64,000 nt of DNA from Bradyrhizobium diazoefficiens (GCF_018131185.1 NZ_JAFCJE010000007.1:1-64000), one strand, 5' to 3'. Counted from the first letter of the stretch, positions 45,694 to 53,712 are shown. The notes: generated from the letters alone by a model not told the origin. A program made the numbers and translations.

Positions 45694-45729
45694 CAAAAGC
45701 CCGCGTGGAGCGATCCGCGCGGGCTTTTG
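45694..45729 (+). terminator. Rho-independent terminator
   Basis: AAAAGCCCGCG, a loop, then CGCGGGCTTTT: a long perfect stem ending in T residues, 25 bases after the stop of the gene at 45442. Confidence 0.92.
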
Positions 45730-46103
45730 GCATCTTGGGTGGCTCCGGGAGAATCCGGTCACCCCGCGAGCGACACGTCGATCCGCTCGAATCCGCGCAC
45801 CGTCGGCAGCGCCATGAAGGCCGGCATAGCCGGCGCCGAAATCGTCCAGCGCCGTCCACGGCCTGGTCGAAGCGGTAGAGCCGCTCGTCGGTGAGCTGGC
45901 CGAGCACGCTGTGCGCGCTCTCGCCGTTCGGGGAGGCGCGTTAAGGAACAGAAAGGCCTCGGGCAGCCGTAATGTTCAGATCTTCACACAGACGCCATGG
46001 AGTAGCACCACCGCACGAAACACGCCTGAAACAGTGCTGAAACCCGATTGTCCTGAACTCCGCGTGCCCGGGCCTCGACCAACCAAGCGAAAAGGAGATC
46101 ATC
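45730..46103. other. Intergenic stretch with possible gene remnant
   Basis: No confident gene. On the minus strand, 45763-45900 contains protein-like phrases in two different frames (LTDERLYRFDQAVDG and ALPTVRGFERIDVSLAG before a stop), as if from a broken coding sequence. The family could not be recognised. Confidence 0.35.
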
Positions 46104-46208
46104 ATGATCCAGATCGGTTCGAAGGAAGAAGTCGCGTTTCTGCTGGCGCTGTTCGGCACCCACACCCAGCCCGTGAAGCGGCCGAAGCCGAAATCGCGGC
46201 AAGGCTGA
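46104..46208 (+). CDS. Very small hypothetical protein
   Basis: 34 residues, beginning MIQIGSKEEVAFLLALFGTH and ending basic (KRPKPKSRQG). AAAAGGAG about 8 bases before the ATG is a near-ideal ribosome binding site, which is the main support. The next gene starts 13 bases later. Confidence 0.45.
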   Translation: MIQIGSKEEVAFLLALFGTHTQPVKRPKPKSRQG

Positions 46209-46221
46209 GAGGCTCAAAGCC

Positions 46222-46470
46222 ATGCCCGGTTTGGCCGAATGCCAGAGCCTGTTGCGGCTCCTGATCGCCAGGGGCGATCCCAAGGCCATCCCGCTCGCCA
46301 AAGGCGCGATCGACCAGTTCCTGAACACGGCGCCGCTCAGCGCCCGCGGGCGCGGCCTGCGCGTGCTCCAGCGCGACGCACTCGACCAGCATGATGTGGC
46401 GGTCGGCGTGCAGCGCTCGTTCGCCGAGACGGTGGACGCCTATATCGAGCGCAAGCTGGCGGAGGAGTAG
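46222..46470 (+). CDS. Small hypothetical protein
   Basis: 82 residues, helical (CQSLLRLLIARGDPKAIPLA, then QRSFAETVDAYIERKLAEE), with no signal peptide. It directly follows the 34-residue gene. Function is unknown. Confidence 0.5.
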   Translation: MPGLAECQSLLRLLIARGDPKAIPLAKGAIDQFLNTAPLSARGRGLRVLQRDALDQHDVAVGVQRSFAETVDAYIERKLAEE

Positions 46471-46598
46471 GCTGGCGCATTCGGGCGGCCGGACCGCGGC
46501 CAGGTCTCGCGTTCCCGGAACCGCTGGATCCCGACAGAATTTTCGTCCCGAAAGAAACCTTTGTCCGCCCCGCGCCTAATACCGCAAAGGATGCGGAC

Positions 46599-46868
46599 AT
46601 GGCTCGATATTACTTCGACCTTCGCGACGACACGGGAACTGCGCTGGACGAGGAGGGGCTGGAATTGTCCAGCCCGCGCGCGGTTCAGGCCGAGGCCGCC
46701 AAATCGATTGCCGACATGGCGCGCGACGCCGTCCTGGCCGCCTCGCCCGCGGGCGGCAGGCAAGAGATGGCGATCGATGTTCGCGACGCCAATGGGCCAA
46801 TCATGCAGGTGAAGTTCTGCTTCGAGATCGATCATCTCGCGTCGCGATCGCGCGCACGCGGTCATTGA
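46599..46868 (+). CDS. DUF6894 family protein
   Basis: 89 residues with the DUF6894 opening ARYYFDLRDDTGTALDEEG, then the helix AVQAEAAKSIADMARDAV. These are abundant small proteins in rhizobia with no known role. It is convergent with the gene at 46862, with a 7-base overlap. Confidence 0.82.
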   Translation: MARYYFDLRDDTGTALDEEGLELSSPRAVQAEAAKSIADMARDAVLAASPAGGRQEMAIDVRDANGPIMQVKFCFEIDHLASRSRARGH

Positions 46869-47092
46869 CGTGTCAGTGACGGCCGGGATCGCGTGGGCGG
46901 CGGTGGCGGTTGGGACTGCTCCGAGTCCAGCACGGCGATCTTGCGGCCCAGTTGCCAAACTTCCACCTTGCCGTGCCGCGTGAACTGCTGCGCGAAGGTG
47001 AGGGCGGACTCGTCGGACGGGGCCTCGAACGCTTCGGCTGAGCGGAAGACGCCGTTCTCGCCGACGAGGTAAGCGCGATATTGCTGACTCAT
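46862..47092 (-). CDS. Small hypothetical protein
   Basis: 76 residues: a compact N-terminal part (QQYRAYLVGENGVFRSAEAF, then ALTFAQQFTRHGKVEVWQLG) and a Pro-rich tail. It overlaps the upstream gene at 47089 by ATGA, so the two are coupled. Function is unknown. Confidence 0.65.
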   Translation of the reverse strand: MSQQYRAYLVGENGVFRSAEAFEAPSDESALTFAQQFTRHGKVEVWQLGRKIAVLDSEQSQPPPPPTRSRPSLTRQ

Positions 47093-47289
47093 GTCGGCGC
47101 CCTCAGGCCGGGCGAATGCAGCCAGGCGGCGATCTGCATGGCGGTCTCGTCCTGCCGCGCCCGGCGCAGCAGCATCTCGCGGCGGCGACCCGGCGCCAGC
47201 GCACGCGCTTCTTCGCGGCAGCGCGCGGCTTCGTCCGCGAGACGTTCGGTCAGTGTCTTGATATGCTTGATGCGTCGCCGTGTGATCAT
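47089..47289 (-). CDS. Small helical hypothetical protein
   Basis: 66 residues, very Arg/Ala/Glu-rich, a likely helical hairpin (IKTLTERLADEAARCREEAR, then REMLLRRARQDETAMQIAAW). GGGAGA precedes the ATG. It is first in a two-gene unit with the gene at 46862. Confidence 0.65.
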   Translation of the reverse strand: MITRRRIKHIKTLTERLADEAARCREEARALAPGRRREMLLRRARQDETAMQIAAWLHSPGLRAPT

Positions 47290-47662
47290 GGCGCATCTCC
47301 CTTGTTCGTGGGGGCGGGAGCGCAACTGGCGTTCTCATCACCGATCTCATGCCAAGGGCCTTGCGGTGACGGAGGAAGTCTAGGCCTGCCGCGGCGGGGA
47401 GTCGGTATCTTTTGATACGTGCCGCAGATTAAATTTTCGAGGTGAATCTGAGCCGGTTGAGCGAATTACTCAATTTGAGTGCGCCGTGATACTCGAGTTC
47501 AGCTTCGAAACGGAGCGACCCGTGGTACTTATCTTTATCGCCGGCCGAGGCTTCTGAAGTGTTTGGCTGCCGGTGTTTTACTCTACCGACAATCCTGTGT
47601 AGATCGGCAGCTCGGCACCCCGCACGGGGATGTGCGAGACCTGTGCAAACGAGAGAAGACTG
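47290..47662. other. Intergenic stretch without a gene
   Basis: About 370 bases at the point where GC content starts to drop towards the accessory region. No gene, repeat or terminator was recognised; it should hold divergent promoters for the genes at 47089 and 47663. Confidence 0.4.
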
Positions 47663-48283
47663 ATGGTTGGTTCTCCTCCTGAGCGACGCCGGGTTAAGGC
47701 GAAGGCTCGAAGGTTCTATGTCGTTGGTCTGGCTCGGTTTCAAACGGCGCCGGGATGGGAGATGGAGAATCTCGCAGTTCTCGCAGGGGGACGCCAAGTA
47801 CTCATTCCACCGCCGGGACGAGGCTTCGTGCCTTACCCTGAAACACCGCGTCTGGTCATCGACAAATCTCTTGGCCGAGCTCCCGCGGACTGGGAGCTCT
47901 TTCACGACTACCGGCTCGTTTCGGATCGAATGAAGAGCCTCCTCGAGGAATTGGATTTGGAGGGAGTTCGCTTCGTCAGATGCGAGACACGTTACCGAGA
48001 CGGTCGAGCGGCACCAACATATTGGCTTTGTGATGTCGTCAGGGTCCTCGATGCAGTCGACGAAGCGAAATCGGTTCTTGAGATCGAATATCCCACGCCC
48101 GGCCGCAAAGTTTACAATCTGAGGGGAAGAAGCAGCCTCGTCTTCAAAGAGGATAGTGTCGGGGCGGCTCATATCTTCAGGCTTCTCTTCTATCCCACGA
48201 TAGTCTGTGACCAGGTCGCTAAGGATGCGTGCAAGGAGGCCGGCATGAAAGGCATCGGATTTACCGATGCGACCAAGTATTGA
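47663..48283 (+). CDS. DUF1629 / Imm11-like immunity protein
   Basis: 206 residues. The second half is typical of DUF1629 (immunity MXAN_0049 type): LFHDYRLVSDRMKSLLEEL, then YWLCDVVRVLDAVDE, then LVFKEDSVGAAHIFRLLF and VCDQVAKDACKEAG. Members are often found as immunity partners of polymorphic toxins. No toxin gene is beside it. The ATG at 47663 was chosen for its GAGAGA upstream; 47630 is an alternative. Confidence 0.8.
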   Translation: MVGSPPERRRVKAKARRFYVVGLARFQTAPGWEMENLAVLAGGRQVLIPPPGRGFVPYPETPRLVIDKSLGRAPADWELFHDYRLVSDRMKSLLEELDLEGVRFVRCETRYRDGRAAPTYWLCDVVRVLDAVDEAKSVLEIEYPTPGRKVYNLRGRSSLVFKEDSVGAAHIFRLLFYPTIVCDQVAKDACKEAGMKGIGFTDATKY

Positions 48284-48320
48284 ACTGATGCTCCACCGCA
48301 GTGCCCCGTCAGAAGTTCGT

Positions 48321-48983
48321 TCAAGATATTACGTCTTCTTTATCAGTTCCTCGCGCGACGACCCTCAGGGAGACATCGGGTAACGGCCGCTGCAGCGCTT
48401 TCGCTTCATCCCAAGGCGCGCGTAGCCACACGTCCCATTCTTCGGCCGTGGTCAGAATCGCCGGCATCGCCTTGGGATGAATCGGTTCGACGATCGCATT
48501 TGGCGCGGTTGTGAAAAAACCAAAGACCTGATGCGGCCCGGGAATGGGCTTCGACTTCGTCCCGCGCTCGCCCTTGAACGTCGTCCAGATGCCGGCGAAC
48601 GCGAACAGCGGTCGCGTCTCCGCAAGCGCGAACCAGACGATGTCTTTCTTCTTCGTCTCCGGGTTCGGCTCCGGCGCGTATTCGGCAAAGCTGTTGACGG
48701 GCACGAGGCAGCGGTGCTCCGGCTTGAGCCAGCCGCGCCAGTGCGGCGAGGAGGTGTTTCGAATGTTGGTCACGGGCGGGCCGGGCTTGCTTGGTGGTGG
48801 CGGCATGCCCCAGCGCATCATCACCAGCTCGCGCTCGCCGCCGCCTGCGTCGCGGATGACAGGTGCGGGGTAATCCGGAAACACGCCGGGCATCGGCGGC
48901 AAATTTCCTTCGTAGCGGCGCACGACGCGGAAGAGCTCGGCGATGGCAGCCTGATTGGTCGTGATCGAATAGAGATTGCACAT
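48321..48983 (-). CDS. SRAP (HMCES/YedK) abasic-site protein
   Basis: 220 residues. It begins MCNLYS, the catalytic Cys2 being exposed after Met removal. The other active-site positions are present in variant form: NIRNTS, the acidic NSFAEYAPE and the late His in HPKAMPAIL. SRAP proteins form DNA-protein crosslinks with abasic sites in single-stranded DNA and shield them during replication. It stands alone. Confidence 0.88.
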   Translation of the reverse strand: MCNLYSITTNQAAIAELFRVVRRYEGNLPPMPGVFPDYPAPVIRDAGGGERELVMMRWGMPPPPSKPGPPVTNIRNTSSPHWRGWLKPEHRCLVPVNSFAEYAPEPNPETKKKDIVWFALAETRPLFAFAGIWTTFKGERGTKSKPIPGPHQVFGFFTTAPNAIVEPIHPKAMPAILTTAEEWDVWLRAPWDEAKALQRPLPDVSLRVVARGTDKEDVIS

Positions 48984-48996
48984 GGGGAGGAATATC

Positions 48997-49410
48997 CTAG
49001 CGCTCGCCGGGCCACCAATATGAAGCGGGATGCTCAGCGGAAATCTTCGTCGGTCTTAGCGCCACCAATTGGCTACGCTTATACTGGTAGCGCCGCATCT
49101 GCGAACAGTCCTTGCAGCGCATGTAACGCTCTAATTCATGGACGGGCGTCGTCTTGGCTCGCCGAATGATGTCGAGGGCGACGGTTTGATTGGTGTCGCA
49201 TCCAAGGCATCGAACCTCAAGGTACAAGAAGCCGGCGTTGATGGCGTCACCGATCGTCGGCGATGGCTGGGCGGCACCTTTGTAACCAAGCATGCGATAG
49301 TTCCACGCCTCGCAGGCCAGCTTGTCGGCTTCCTTCCGAGCTTTCTTGGCCCGCTCGGCCGACATCTTGATCTGAGTGCCGAAGAGGTATTGGCGCGACT
49401 TCGTGGACAT
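48997..49410 (-). CDS. Hypothetical protein with zinc-finger-like Cys pairs
   Basis: 137 residues. CLGC near residue 83 and CKDC near residue 110 suggest a zinc-binding fold. Other recognisable phrases are AQPSPTIGDAINAGFLYLE and VHELERYMRC. An in-frame GTG at 49485 behind GAGGAG would add 25 residues and is equally possible. Function is unknown. Confidence 0.7.
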   Translation of the reverse strand: MSTKSRQYLFGTQIKMSAERAKKARKEADKLACEAWNYRMLGYKGAAQPSPTIGDAINAGFLYLEVRCLGCDTNQTVALDIIRRAKTTPVHELERYMRCKDCSQMRRYQYKRSQLVALRPTKISAEHPASYWWPGER

Positions 49411-49457
49411 CCGATCATCAAGGCCATGAGCCAACTCGGTTGGCAAATTATCGATTC

Positions 49458-49829
49458 CTAGTAGGCGAGGGAGCCTGTCAGCCACTGCTCCTCGTGGGTG
49501 TGGAAAACCTCGTCGTCAGTACTTCGTCGGCTCCTCCTCAACGGGTTCGCCATGTTGGTGCTCAAGCGCCGCGCCGAGGTCGCGCAATCGAACCGCTGGC
49601 CGCAGGTCGGACAGGTCATGAAGTGATCTTCCTCACTTGCAGGCTGCCAACCTTCGGTGGAGGTCTCATCGCGAGCCTTCGCTTCTTTTGCTGCTGCATT
49701 CACCTTGGCGCGATCTTGCCGCTCCTCGGGCGGCAGGCTCAGCACGGCCGTGTGCAGCCACGCCGGAATTGTCTGCGGATCATCAAGCGACTTGTCCGCC
49801 CATATCCGCCAGTGATCAAACGCGTCCAT
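49458..49829 (-). CDS. Hypothetical protein, probable C-terminal frameshift
   Basis: As read, 123 residues: the helical N-terminal part is gene-like and leads to MTCPTCGQRFD. After this the open frame (CATSARRLSTNM...) loses protein character. One base added at about 49586 would continue as LRDLGAALEHQHGEPVEEEP and stop at 49516, removing the overlap with the next gene. The frameshift may be natural or a sequencing error. Confidence 0.6.
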   Translation of the reverse strand: MDAFDHWRIWADKSLDDPQTIPAWLHTAVLSLPPEERQDRAKVNAAAKEAKARDETSTEGWQPASEEDHFMTCPTCGQRFDCATSARRLSTNMANPLRRSRRSTDDEVFHTHEEQWLTGSLAY

Positions 49830-49956
49830 TATAAGTCCTCCCGCAATCCCTTGAAAAATGGATGCCGCACCTTACCCTCGGCGGACTTGGCGCGGCGAAG
49901 GGCAATGAGGAACCAACTGAATCCTCTCGCGTTTTCGCAGTGCATGGAGGTGCACT

Positions 49957-50142
49957 ATGGCTAAGGCGAAGAAGCAGACCGCACGCGGTCGGAAGCAAGA
50001 CCGCGCACGCGTGGCGGGCGGGCAGAAACACGAAGTCAGCTACGAGGCCAAGAAGACGGGCCGCTCGGCATCGGCTGTCAAGAAGGCGGTCAAGAAGGTG
50101 GGCAGCAGCCGGAAGAAAGTAGAGCGGAAGCTAGGGCGCTGA
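49957..50142 (+). CDS. DUF3606-like small basic protein
   Basis: 61 residues, strongly basic, with the DUF3606 core DRARVAGGQKHEVSYEAKKT and SASAVKKAVKKVG. GGAGG lies 6 bases before the ATG. These small proteins may bind nucleic acid, but no function is proven. A strong terminator lies 129 bases after the stop. Confidence 0.82.
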   Translation: MAKAKKQTARGRKQDRARVAGGQKHEVSYEAKKTGRSASAVKKAVKKVGSSRKKVERKLGR

Positions 50143-50270
50143 GGCAGAGAGCGAGGCTGAGTGTTCGTTTAGCGGACACCGCAGTTTTCCGGACTCCCCG
50201 TTCTGCGTGATCTAGGTAGAAGTACGCAGGCCGGGGCTGGCATTTGATCCCAACAACGATTTCAACCGGC

Positions 50271-50298
50271 AAGGGGCTATCGCGAGGTAGCCCCTTTT
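50271..50298 (+). terminator. Rho-independent terminator
   Basis: AAGGGGCTA-tcgcgagg-TAGCCCCTT followed by TTCT. It lies downstream of the DUF3606-like gene, or ends a short RNA between 50143 and 50298. Confidence 0.85.
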
Positions 50299-50431
50299 CT
50301 AATGGGCTTGTGCGCTTTCTCCCTCAGCCGTCGAGCCGGCGAAATACGCAATACTCCATGGCACAAATTTAGGTGGAACTTCTCGTTAAGGTTGTTAGAC
50401 TGCAAGCGTATTCGTCCAGGCGGATTACCTC

Positions 50432-51730
50432 ATGAAAAGATTTTCATTCATCGTATTATTTTTCTGCGTCGTTCAGTTCGTCACGTCGTCTGCTTACGCA
50501 GAACCTCGCTTCGTAAGGCAGACTCCGGGCACAACGTCAGTAATAGTTTTTATTCATGGCGTGCTCGGAAATGGCAGCACCTCGTGGAAAAACGAGAACG
50601 GAAAGGATTGGCCGTCAATGTTGACGGAAGATACCGCTTTCCGTGGTTACGACATCTTTGTTCACGACTATCCCACTACACTAGCGGGCTCAAGTTTCTC
50701 GATAAGTGAGCTGGCCGAAAACGCGCGCCTGATTTTCGAGGCCCAAGGCGTCTCGGATTACCAGGATATCGTGTTCGTTGCTCATAGTATGGGTGGCCTA
50801 GTCTTACGTGCCTATCTATTGCGCTATCGACCGGTGGCGGAGAAGACTCGGTTGATCTACTTTTTTTCGACCCCCTCAACAGGCTCTGAGATAGCCAGCT
50901 TAGCAGGCCTATTCTCGTCAAGCCCGCAGTTATTCGCTATGAAGCCAATGGACCGAAACGCAACCGGCTACCTTAGTGACCTGCTTCGTGATTGGCTGGC
51001 TGCCGATCTAAAGATACCGTCATTCTGCGCGTACGAGAAGCAGCCGACCTACGGCGTGATGGTGGTAACGCTCGCGAGCGCTTCTAATCTTTGCAATAAG
51101 CGCCTCGATCCTGTTCAAGCCGATCATATCAACATAGTCAAACCCAGCGGGAAGGGTGACGTCCCCTACCTTGCATTGAGCGCTGCCATGAGAGCTGTGC
51201 CATCTAAAAAAACAAGCTGTGCACCGACGCTTGATCGGGCGACGCTTGCAGTAGAGTGCGGTTTGAGTCGCGACGATGCCAAACGAAAGACTGTGAACAC
51301 CATTGCCGATGTTAAGAACAAGCTCGCTCTAATCCTCTCGCAAAAGGAGATGTTTCTATTTCCCACGTTTGACACGTACATACGGAATCCCACTGATACG
51401 AATTGGGAAAGGGTCAAAACCGAAACGACTGAACTCCTCAAACTTGTTCGAGAGGCGATGCAGGGCATTCTGCAATTCGATGCAAGCTTGCGGCCTGAGC
51501 TTGGTCTGCAAGGTGCCATTTTGGCAGAACCCGATGGAATACGACAAGTTCTTTCGCTTATCGCGGTGCAGGATCTACGAGCGCGCGGTAATTACGCTAG
51601 AGATATCCTAGCGGCCTCGTCTCCAACGCCGGAGGCCGCGAGAGAATTCAAGAGTAAACTGCAAGGCTTGGTTGAGCAGTTATCGACAGATTTGGCCCAG
51701 CTGTCGCGCAAAGTCGAAGCAAGCCTTTAG
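50432..51730 (+). CDS. Secreted lipase-like alpha/beta hydrolase
   Basis: 432 residues. A signal peptide (FIVLFFCVVQFVTSSAYAEP) is followed by a lipase-like domain with VIVFIHGVLGNGSTSW (oxyanion loop) and the nucleophile elbow AHSMGG near residue 115. A probable His lies in ADHINIVKPSGKGD. The last 150 residues are helical. Codon use and GC are lower than in neighbours, which suggests recent acquisition. The substrate (phospholipid, ester or other) is unknown. No immunity or secretion partner is obvious. Confidence 0.72.
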   Translation: MKRFSFIVLFFCVVQFVTSSAYAEPRFVRQTPGTTSVIVFIHGVLGNGSTSWKNENGKDWPSMLTEDTAFRGYDIFVHDYPTTLAGSSFSISELAENARLIFEAQGVSDYQDIVFVAHSMGGLVLRAYLLRYRPVAEKTRLIYFFSTPSTGSEIASLAGLFSSSPQLFAMKPMDRNATGYLSDLLRDWLAADLKIPSFCAYEKQPTYGVMVVTLASASNLCNKRLDPVQADHINIVKPSGKGDVPYLALSAAMRAVPSKKTSCAPTLDRATLAVECGLSRDDAKRKTVNTIADVKNKLALILSQKEMFLFPTFDTYIRNPTDTNWERVKTETTELLKLVREAMQGILQFDASLRPELGLQGAILAEPDGIRQVLSLIAVQDLRARGNYARDILAASSPTPEAAREFKSKLQGLVEQLSTDLAQLSRKVEASL

Positions 51731-51738
51731 CAAGACGT

Positions 51739-51768
51739 TTGACACGTCGGGCAAAACACCGGCAGAAT
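51739..51768 (+). promoter_or_regulatory. Promoter of short RNA copy A
   Basis: -35 TTGACA (51739-51744), an 18-base spacer and -10 CAGAAT (51763-51768). The spacer CGTCGGGCAAAACACCGG is shared with the other copies. Confidence 0.7.
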
Positions 51769-51774
51769 AGCATC

Positions 51775-51828
51775 ATCGAGACGAGTTTGTTTTGCACCCG
51801 CGCCGGAGCTTTCCGCCGCGGGTTTTTT
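51775..51828 (+). ncRNA. Short RNA element, copy A
   Basis: Predicted transcript of about 54 bases: a leader (ATCGAGACGAGTTTG) and then a hairpin, CCCGCG..CGGA/TCCG..CGCGGG (51797-51822), ending in six T. The start site is inferred from the -10 box. It lies 9 bases downstream of the lipase-like gene and 50 bases upstream of a small-terminase-like gene. Confidence 0.6.
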
Positions 51829-51878
51829 GCGTCCCGATGCAGCGTGAGCAATTGGATTGTTTGAAAAGGAATTTCGAA

Positions 51879-52322
51879 ATGACTGAATCGGCCAAGAACA
51901 ACCTTTTGTCCCAGAACGCTCTTGCGAGGGCGGCCGCTCGCCGAGCTCTGAAGCAGCGGACGTTGACCGAAATAAAGTCCGTGGCCCGGACGCACACGAA
52001 TGTCGCCATGAGAGCTCTCGTGCAGATCGCGGGCGACAAGAATGCGCCTGCCCATGCCCGCGTCCTGGCGGCCAACGCTCTTCTCGATCGGGGATGGGGC
52101 AAGCCGTTGCAAACGATTGCGAGCGAGGACGACAAACCGCTCCAGTTTGTTCACCGCATCGAGCGGGTCATTGTTCATCCCGGCGACAATGTGACGATGG
52201 AAGCGGTGATCGAGGAGAGCGTTCAGCGGGCACCGATCAGCGTTCTCGGCAGCTTAGGGGCGGTGCGCGACGGCGATGCCTCCCACGAAGAGCTTTGGCT
52301 GCGGTCGCAGGAGCAGGCATGA
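51879..52322 (+). CDS. Small-terminase-like prophage protein
   Basis: 147 residues. It shares with the protein at 57178 the core RTLTEI(K/R)S(V/L)AR(T/S)HT and ANA(L/I)LDRGWGK, a pattern seen beside large terminases in rhizobial prophages. It may be the DNA-recognition subunit of packaging; this is inferred. AAGGA precedes the ATG. Its stop overlaps the next start (ATGA). Confidence 0.65.
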   Translation: MTESAKNNLLSQNALARAAARRALKQRTLTEIKSVARTHTNVAMRALVQIAGDKNAPAHARVLAANALLDRGWGKPLQTIASEDDKPLQFVHRIERVIVHPGDNVTMEAVIEESVQRAPISVLGSLGAVRDGDASHEELWLRSQEQA

Positions 52323-52528
52323 GCGACATGCTTCGGAAGCTACTTCAACGGCCTCCTGAGCCGAGTCCGGAAGCCAAGTTGCCGCAATGGATCGCCGACG
52401 CGCTTGCCCACAAGCCGGAGAAACTCGCTCCGGTAGTGGACTCGACGCTTCAAGGTAGCCTCGTTGGAAACCAACGAACCACGCAACGTTCGGTGATTGA
52501 GCCGAGTATTCAATACTTGAAGCTTTAG
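52319..52528 (+). CDS. Small hypothetical prophage protein
   Basis: 69 residues, translationally coupled to the upstream gene by an ATGA overlap. The first half is helical (MLRKLLQRPPEPSPEAKLPQ); the rest is polar. Function is unknown. Confidence 0.5.
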   Translation: MSDMLRKLLQRPPEPSPEAKLPQWIADALAHKPEKLAPVVDSTLQGSLVGNQRTTQRSVIEPSIQYLKL

Positions 52529-52671
52529 AAGCCCGCGCGGTGTAGCGGACTGGGCCCAAAATCTACGTGTGAGCCGCTGTCGGCTGATTTGCTGGCGGAT
52601 AGCGCGCCCGATGTGGGGATCACCCCGGCCAGGCCGGGCTCAACGAACTGCTGACTTTGATCCGGGGTGGA

Positions 52672-53190
52672 CTAGCGGATCTGAGTTGGTTTCTCGGATT
52701 TTTTCCGAGATGCCTCGTTTGCGTGAGCGATGACACCCTTCAGTTCATCAAGGTAGTGGCACGCGGCGGATATGCGTTCGTCAATTTCCTGCATTCGGTC
52801 AGGAGGGAATCCTTCACCATACACTTTTGAAGGTGGATCACCCTTTCTGCGTTTGCGAAGCGAGTAGGCGACGGCGTGAGGAACGCCATCTACGCGCTGC
52901 CACAGGCCGTGTACAATTAGATTGCGCTGTTCTTCTAGAGCTTGGAGGTCGGAGGCGACGTTCTTCCACACGTCAAAAATGGGTAGATGCTGGGCTTGGA
53001 TCAGTTTCCCCAGCATCTTGGACCGATGCCGGAACTGGATGTCTTCGGTAACGCATCTGCCCATAGCGTGATCTAACCTGAGAGTTTCCCAGATAACCTT
53101 TTCGATGGCGTGTTCTAGGTAGGACCAGTGCTGTACAATGAGCCCTATGAGCCTAAGTTCACTCTTGAGTAGTTCATTCTGAGCAACCAC
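52672..53190 (-). CDS. HEPN-like protein
   Basis: 172 residues. GTG at 53190 was chosen because AAGGAG lies 9 bases upstream, better than the TTG at 53214. It is all-helical, with EEQRNLIVHGLW matching the RNxxxH motif of HEPN RNases near the middle. An upstream helix (VQHWSYLEHAIEKVIWETL) fits the fold. HEPN proteins are common in toxin-antitoxin and defence systems; no clear partner is adjacent. Confidence 0.62.
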   Translation of the reverse strand: MVAQNELLKSELRLIGLIVQHWSYLEHAIEKVIWETLRLDHAMGRCVTEDIQFRHRSKMLGKLIQAQHLPIFDVWKNVASDLQALEEQRNLIVHGLWQRVDGVPHAVAYSLRKRRKGDPPSKVYGEGFPPDRMQEIDERISAACHYLDELKGVIAHANEASRKKSEKPTQIR

Positions 53191-53203
53191 GAGAGAAATC
53201 TCC

Positions 53204-53375
53204 TTGTCTAGCAAGAACGACGGGGAGCAATTTACGAAGAAAGAAGCGCAAGAGCGCCGAGATTGCGCTACGTGGCGCGCTCAAGACGCCAGCGAAGCCG
53301 CTGAAGGAAAAACCGAAGGTGCAAAGAAGACGGGGGTCGCAAAGGAATGAAGAGAATGCGTCTCGCAATCATTAG
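53204..53375 (+). pseudogene. Small conserved gene disrupted by a frameshift
   Basis: From TTG 53204 the frame reads SSKNDGEQFTKKEAQER, then drifts and stops at 53350. Shifting by one base at about 53257 continues as EIALRGALKTPAKPLKEKP and stops at 53375. The combined sequence resembles a widespread small rhizobial family. A terminator follows at 53388-53425. Confidence 0.55.
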
Positions 53376-53387
53376 CTTTATGGCAAA

Positions 53388-53425
53388 GCTTCTCCGCGTA
53401 CCCGTTAAGGTACGCGAAGAGTTTT
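53388..53425 (+). terminator. Rho-independent terminator
   Basis: CTTCTCCGCGTACC-cgttaa-GGTACGCGAAGAG then TTTT. It follows the frameshifted small gene and sits 9 bases before the end of the convergent Cas2-like gene. Confidence 0.75.
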
Positions 53426-53434
53426 GGCTGGGGG

Positions 53435-53710
53435 TTACGCCAGAATGTTCTGGCGAAGCCAATCCACGCCTTTAGCCTTGGCTTTCGTGCAGGCCCAATT
53501 CGAACCCGCCTTAAGCTCTACCACCGCAATGGAGTCGTCATTATCGGCAGCCTGCTTAATTCGGTCTCTTACTTGGCCGGCTGTAAGGTTGGTTGAAAGA
53601 ACCCAAAGAGATTCCAGCAAGCGAGTTGCTCCCATCTTTTCGAGCGCTTCCCAGACTGGAGGGTAGTGTCGTTCGTGGTGGAGGTCGTAACTACAAATGT
53701 AATGAGCCAT
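53435..53710 (-). CDS. Cas2/VapD-like protein
   Basis: 91 residues, the size of stand-alone Cas2-fold proteins. The opening AHYICSYDLHHERHYPPVWEA gives a beta strand with the conserved Asp, followed by LESLWVLSTNLTAGQVRDRI and DDSIAVVELKAGSNWA, typical of VapD/Cas2-like RNases. No cas1 or CRISPR array is near, so it is not part of a CRISPR system. A toxin or DNA/RNA-processing role is inferred. Confidence 0.7.
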   Translation of the reverse strand: MAHYICSYDLHHERHYPPVWEALEKMGATRLLESLWVLSTNLTAGQVRDRIKQAADNDDSIAVVELKAGSNWACTKAKAKGVDWLRQNILA

Positions 53711-53712
53711 TC

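Noticed and set aside
45763..45900. EAL-domain fragment suggested by DDFGAGYAGL on the minus strand
   Set aside because: Only these ten residues match, the flanks do not continue as an EAL domain, and another frame reads equally well.
47429..48172. 247-residue minus-strand frame
   Set aside because: Antisense of the DUF1629 gene, which has strong family motifs.
48477..49169. 230-residue plus-strand frame opposite the SRAP gene
   Set aside because: The SRAP protein with its MCN start explains the region; the opposite frame has atypical composition.
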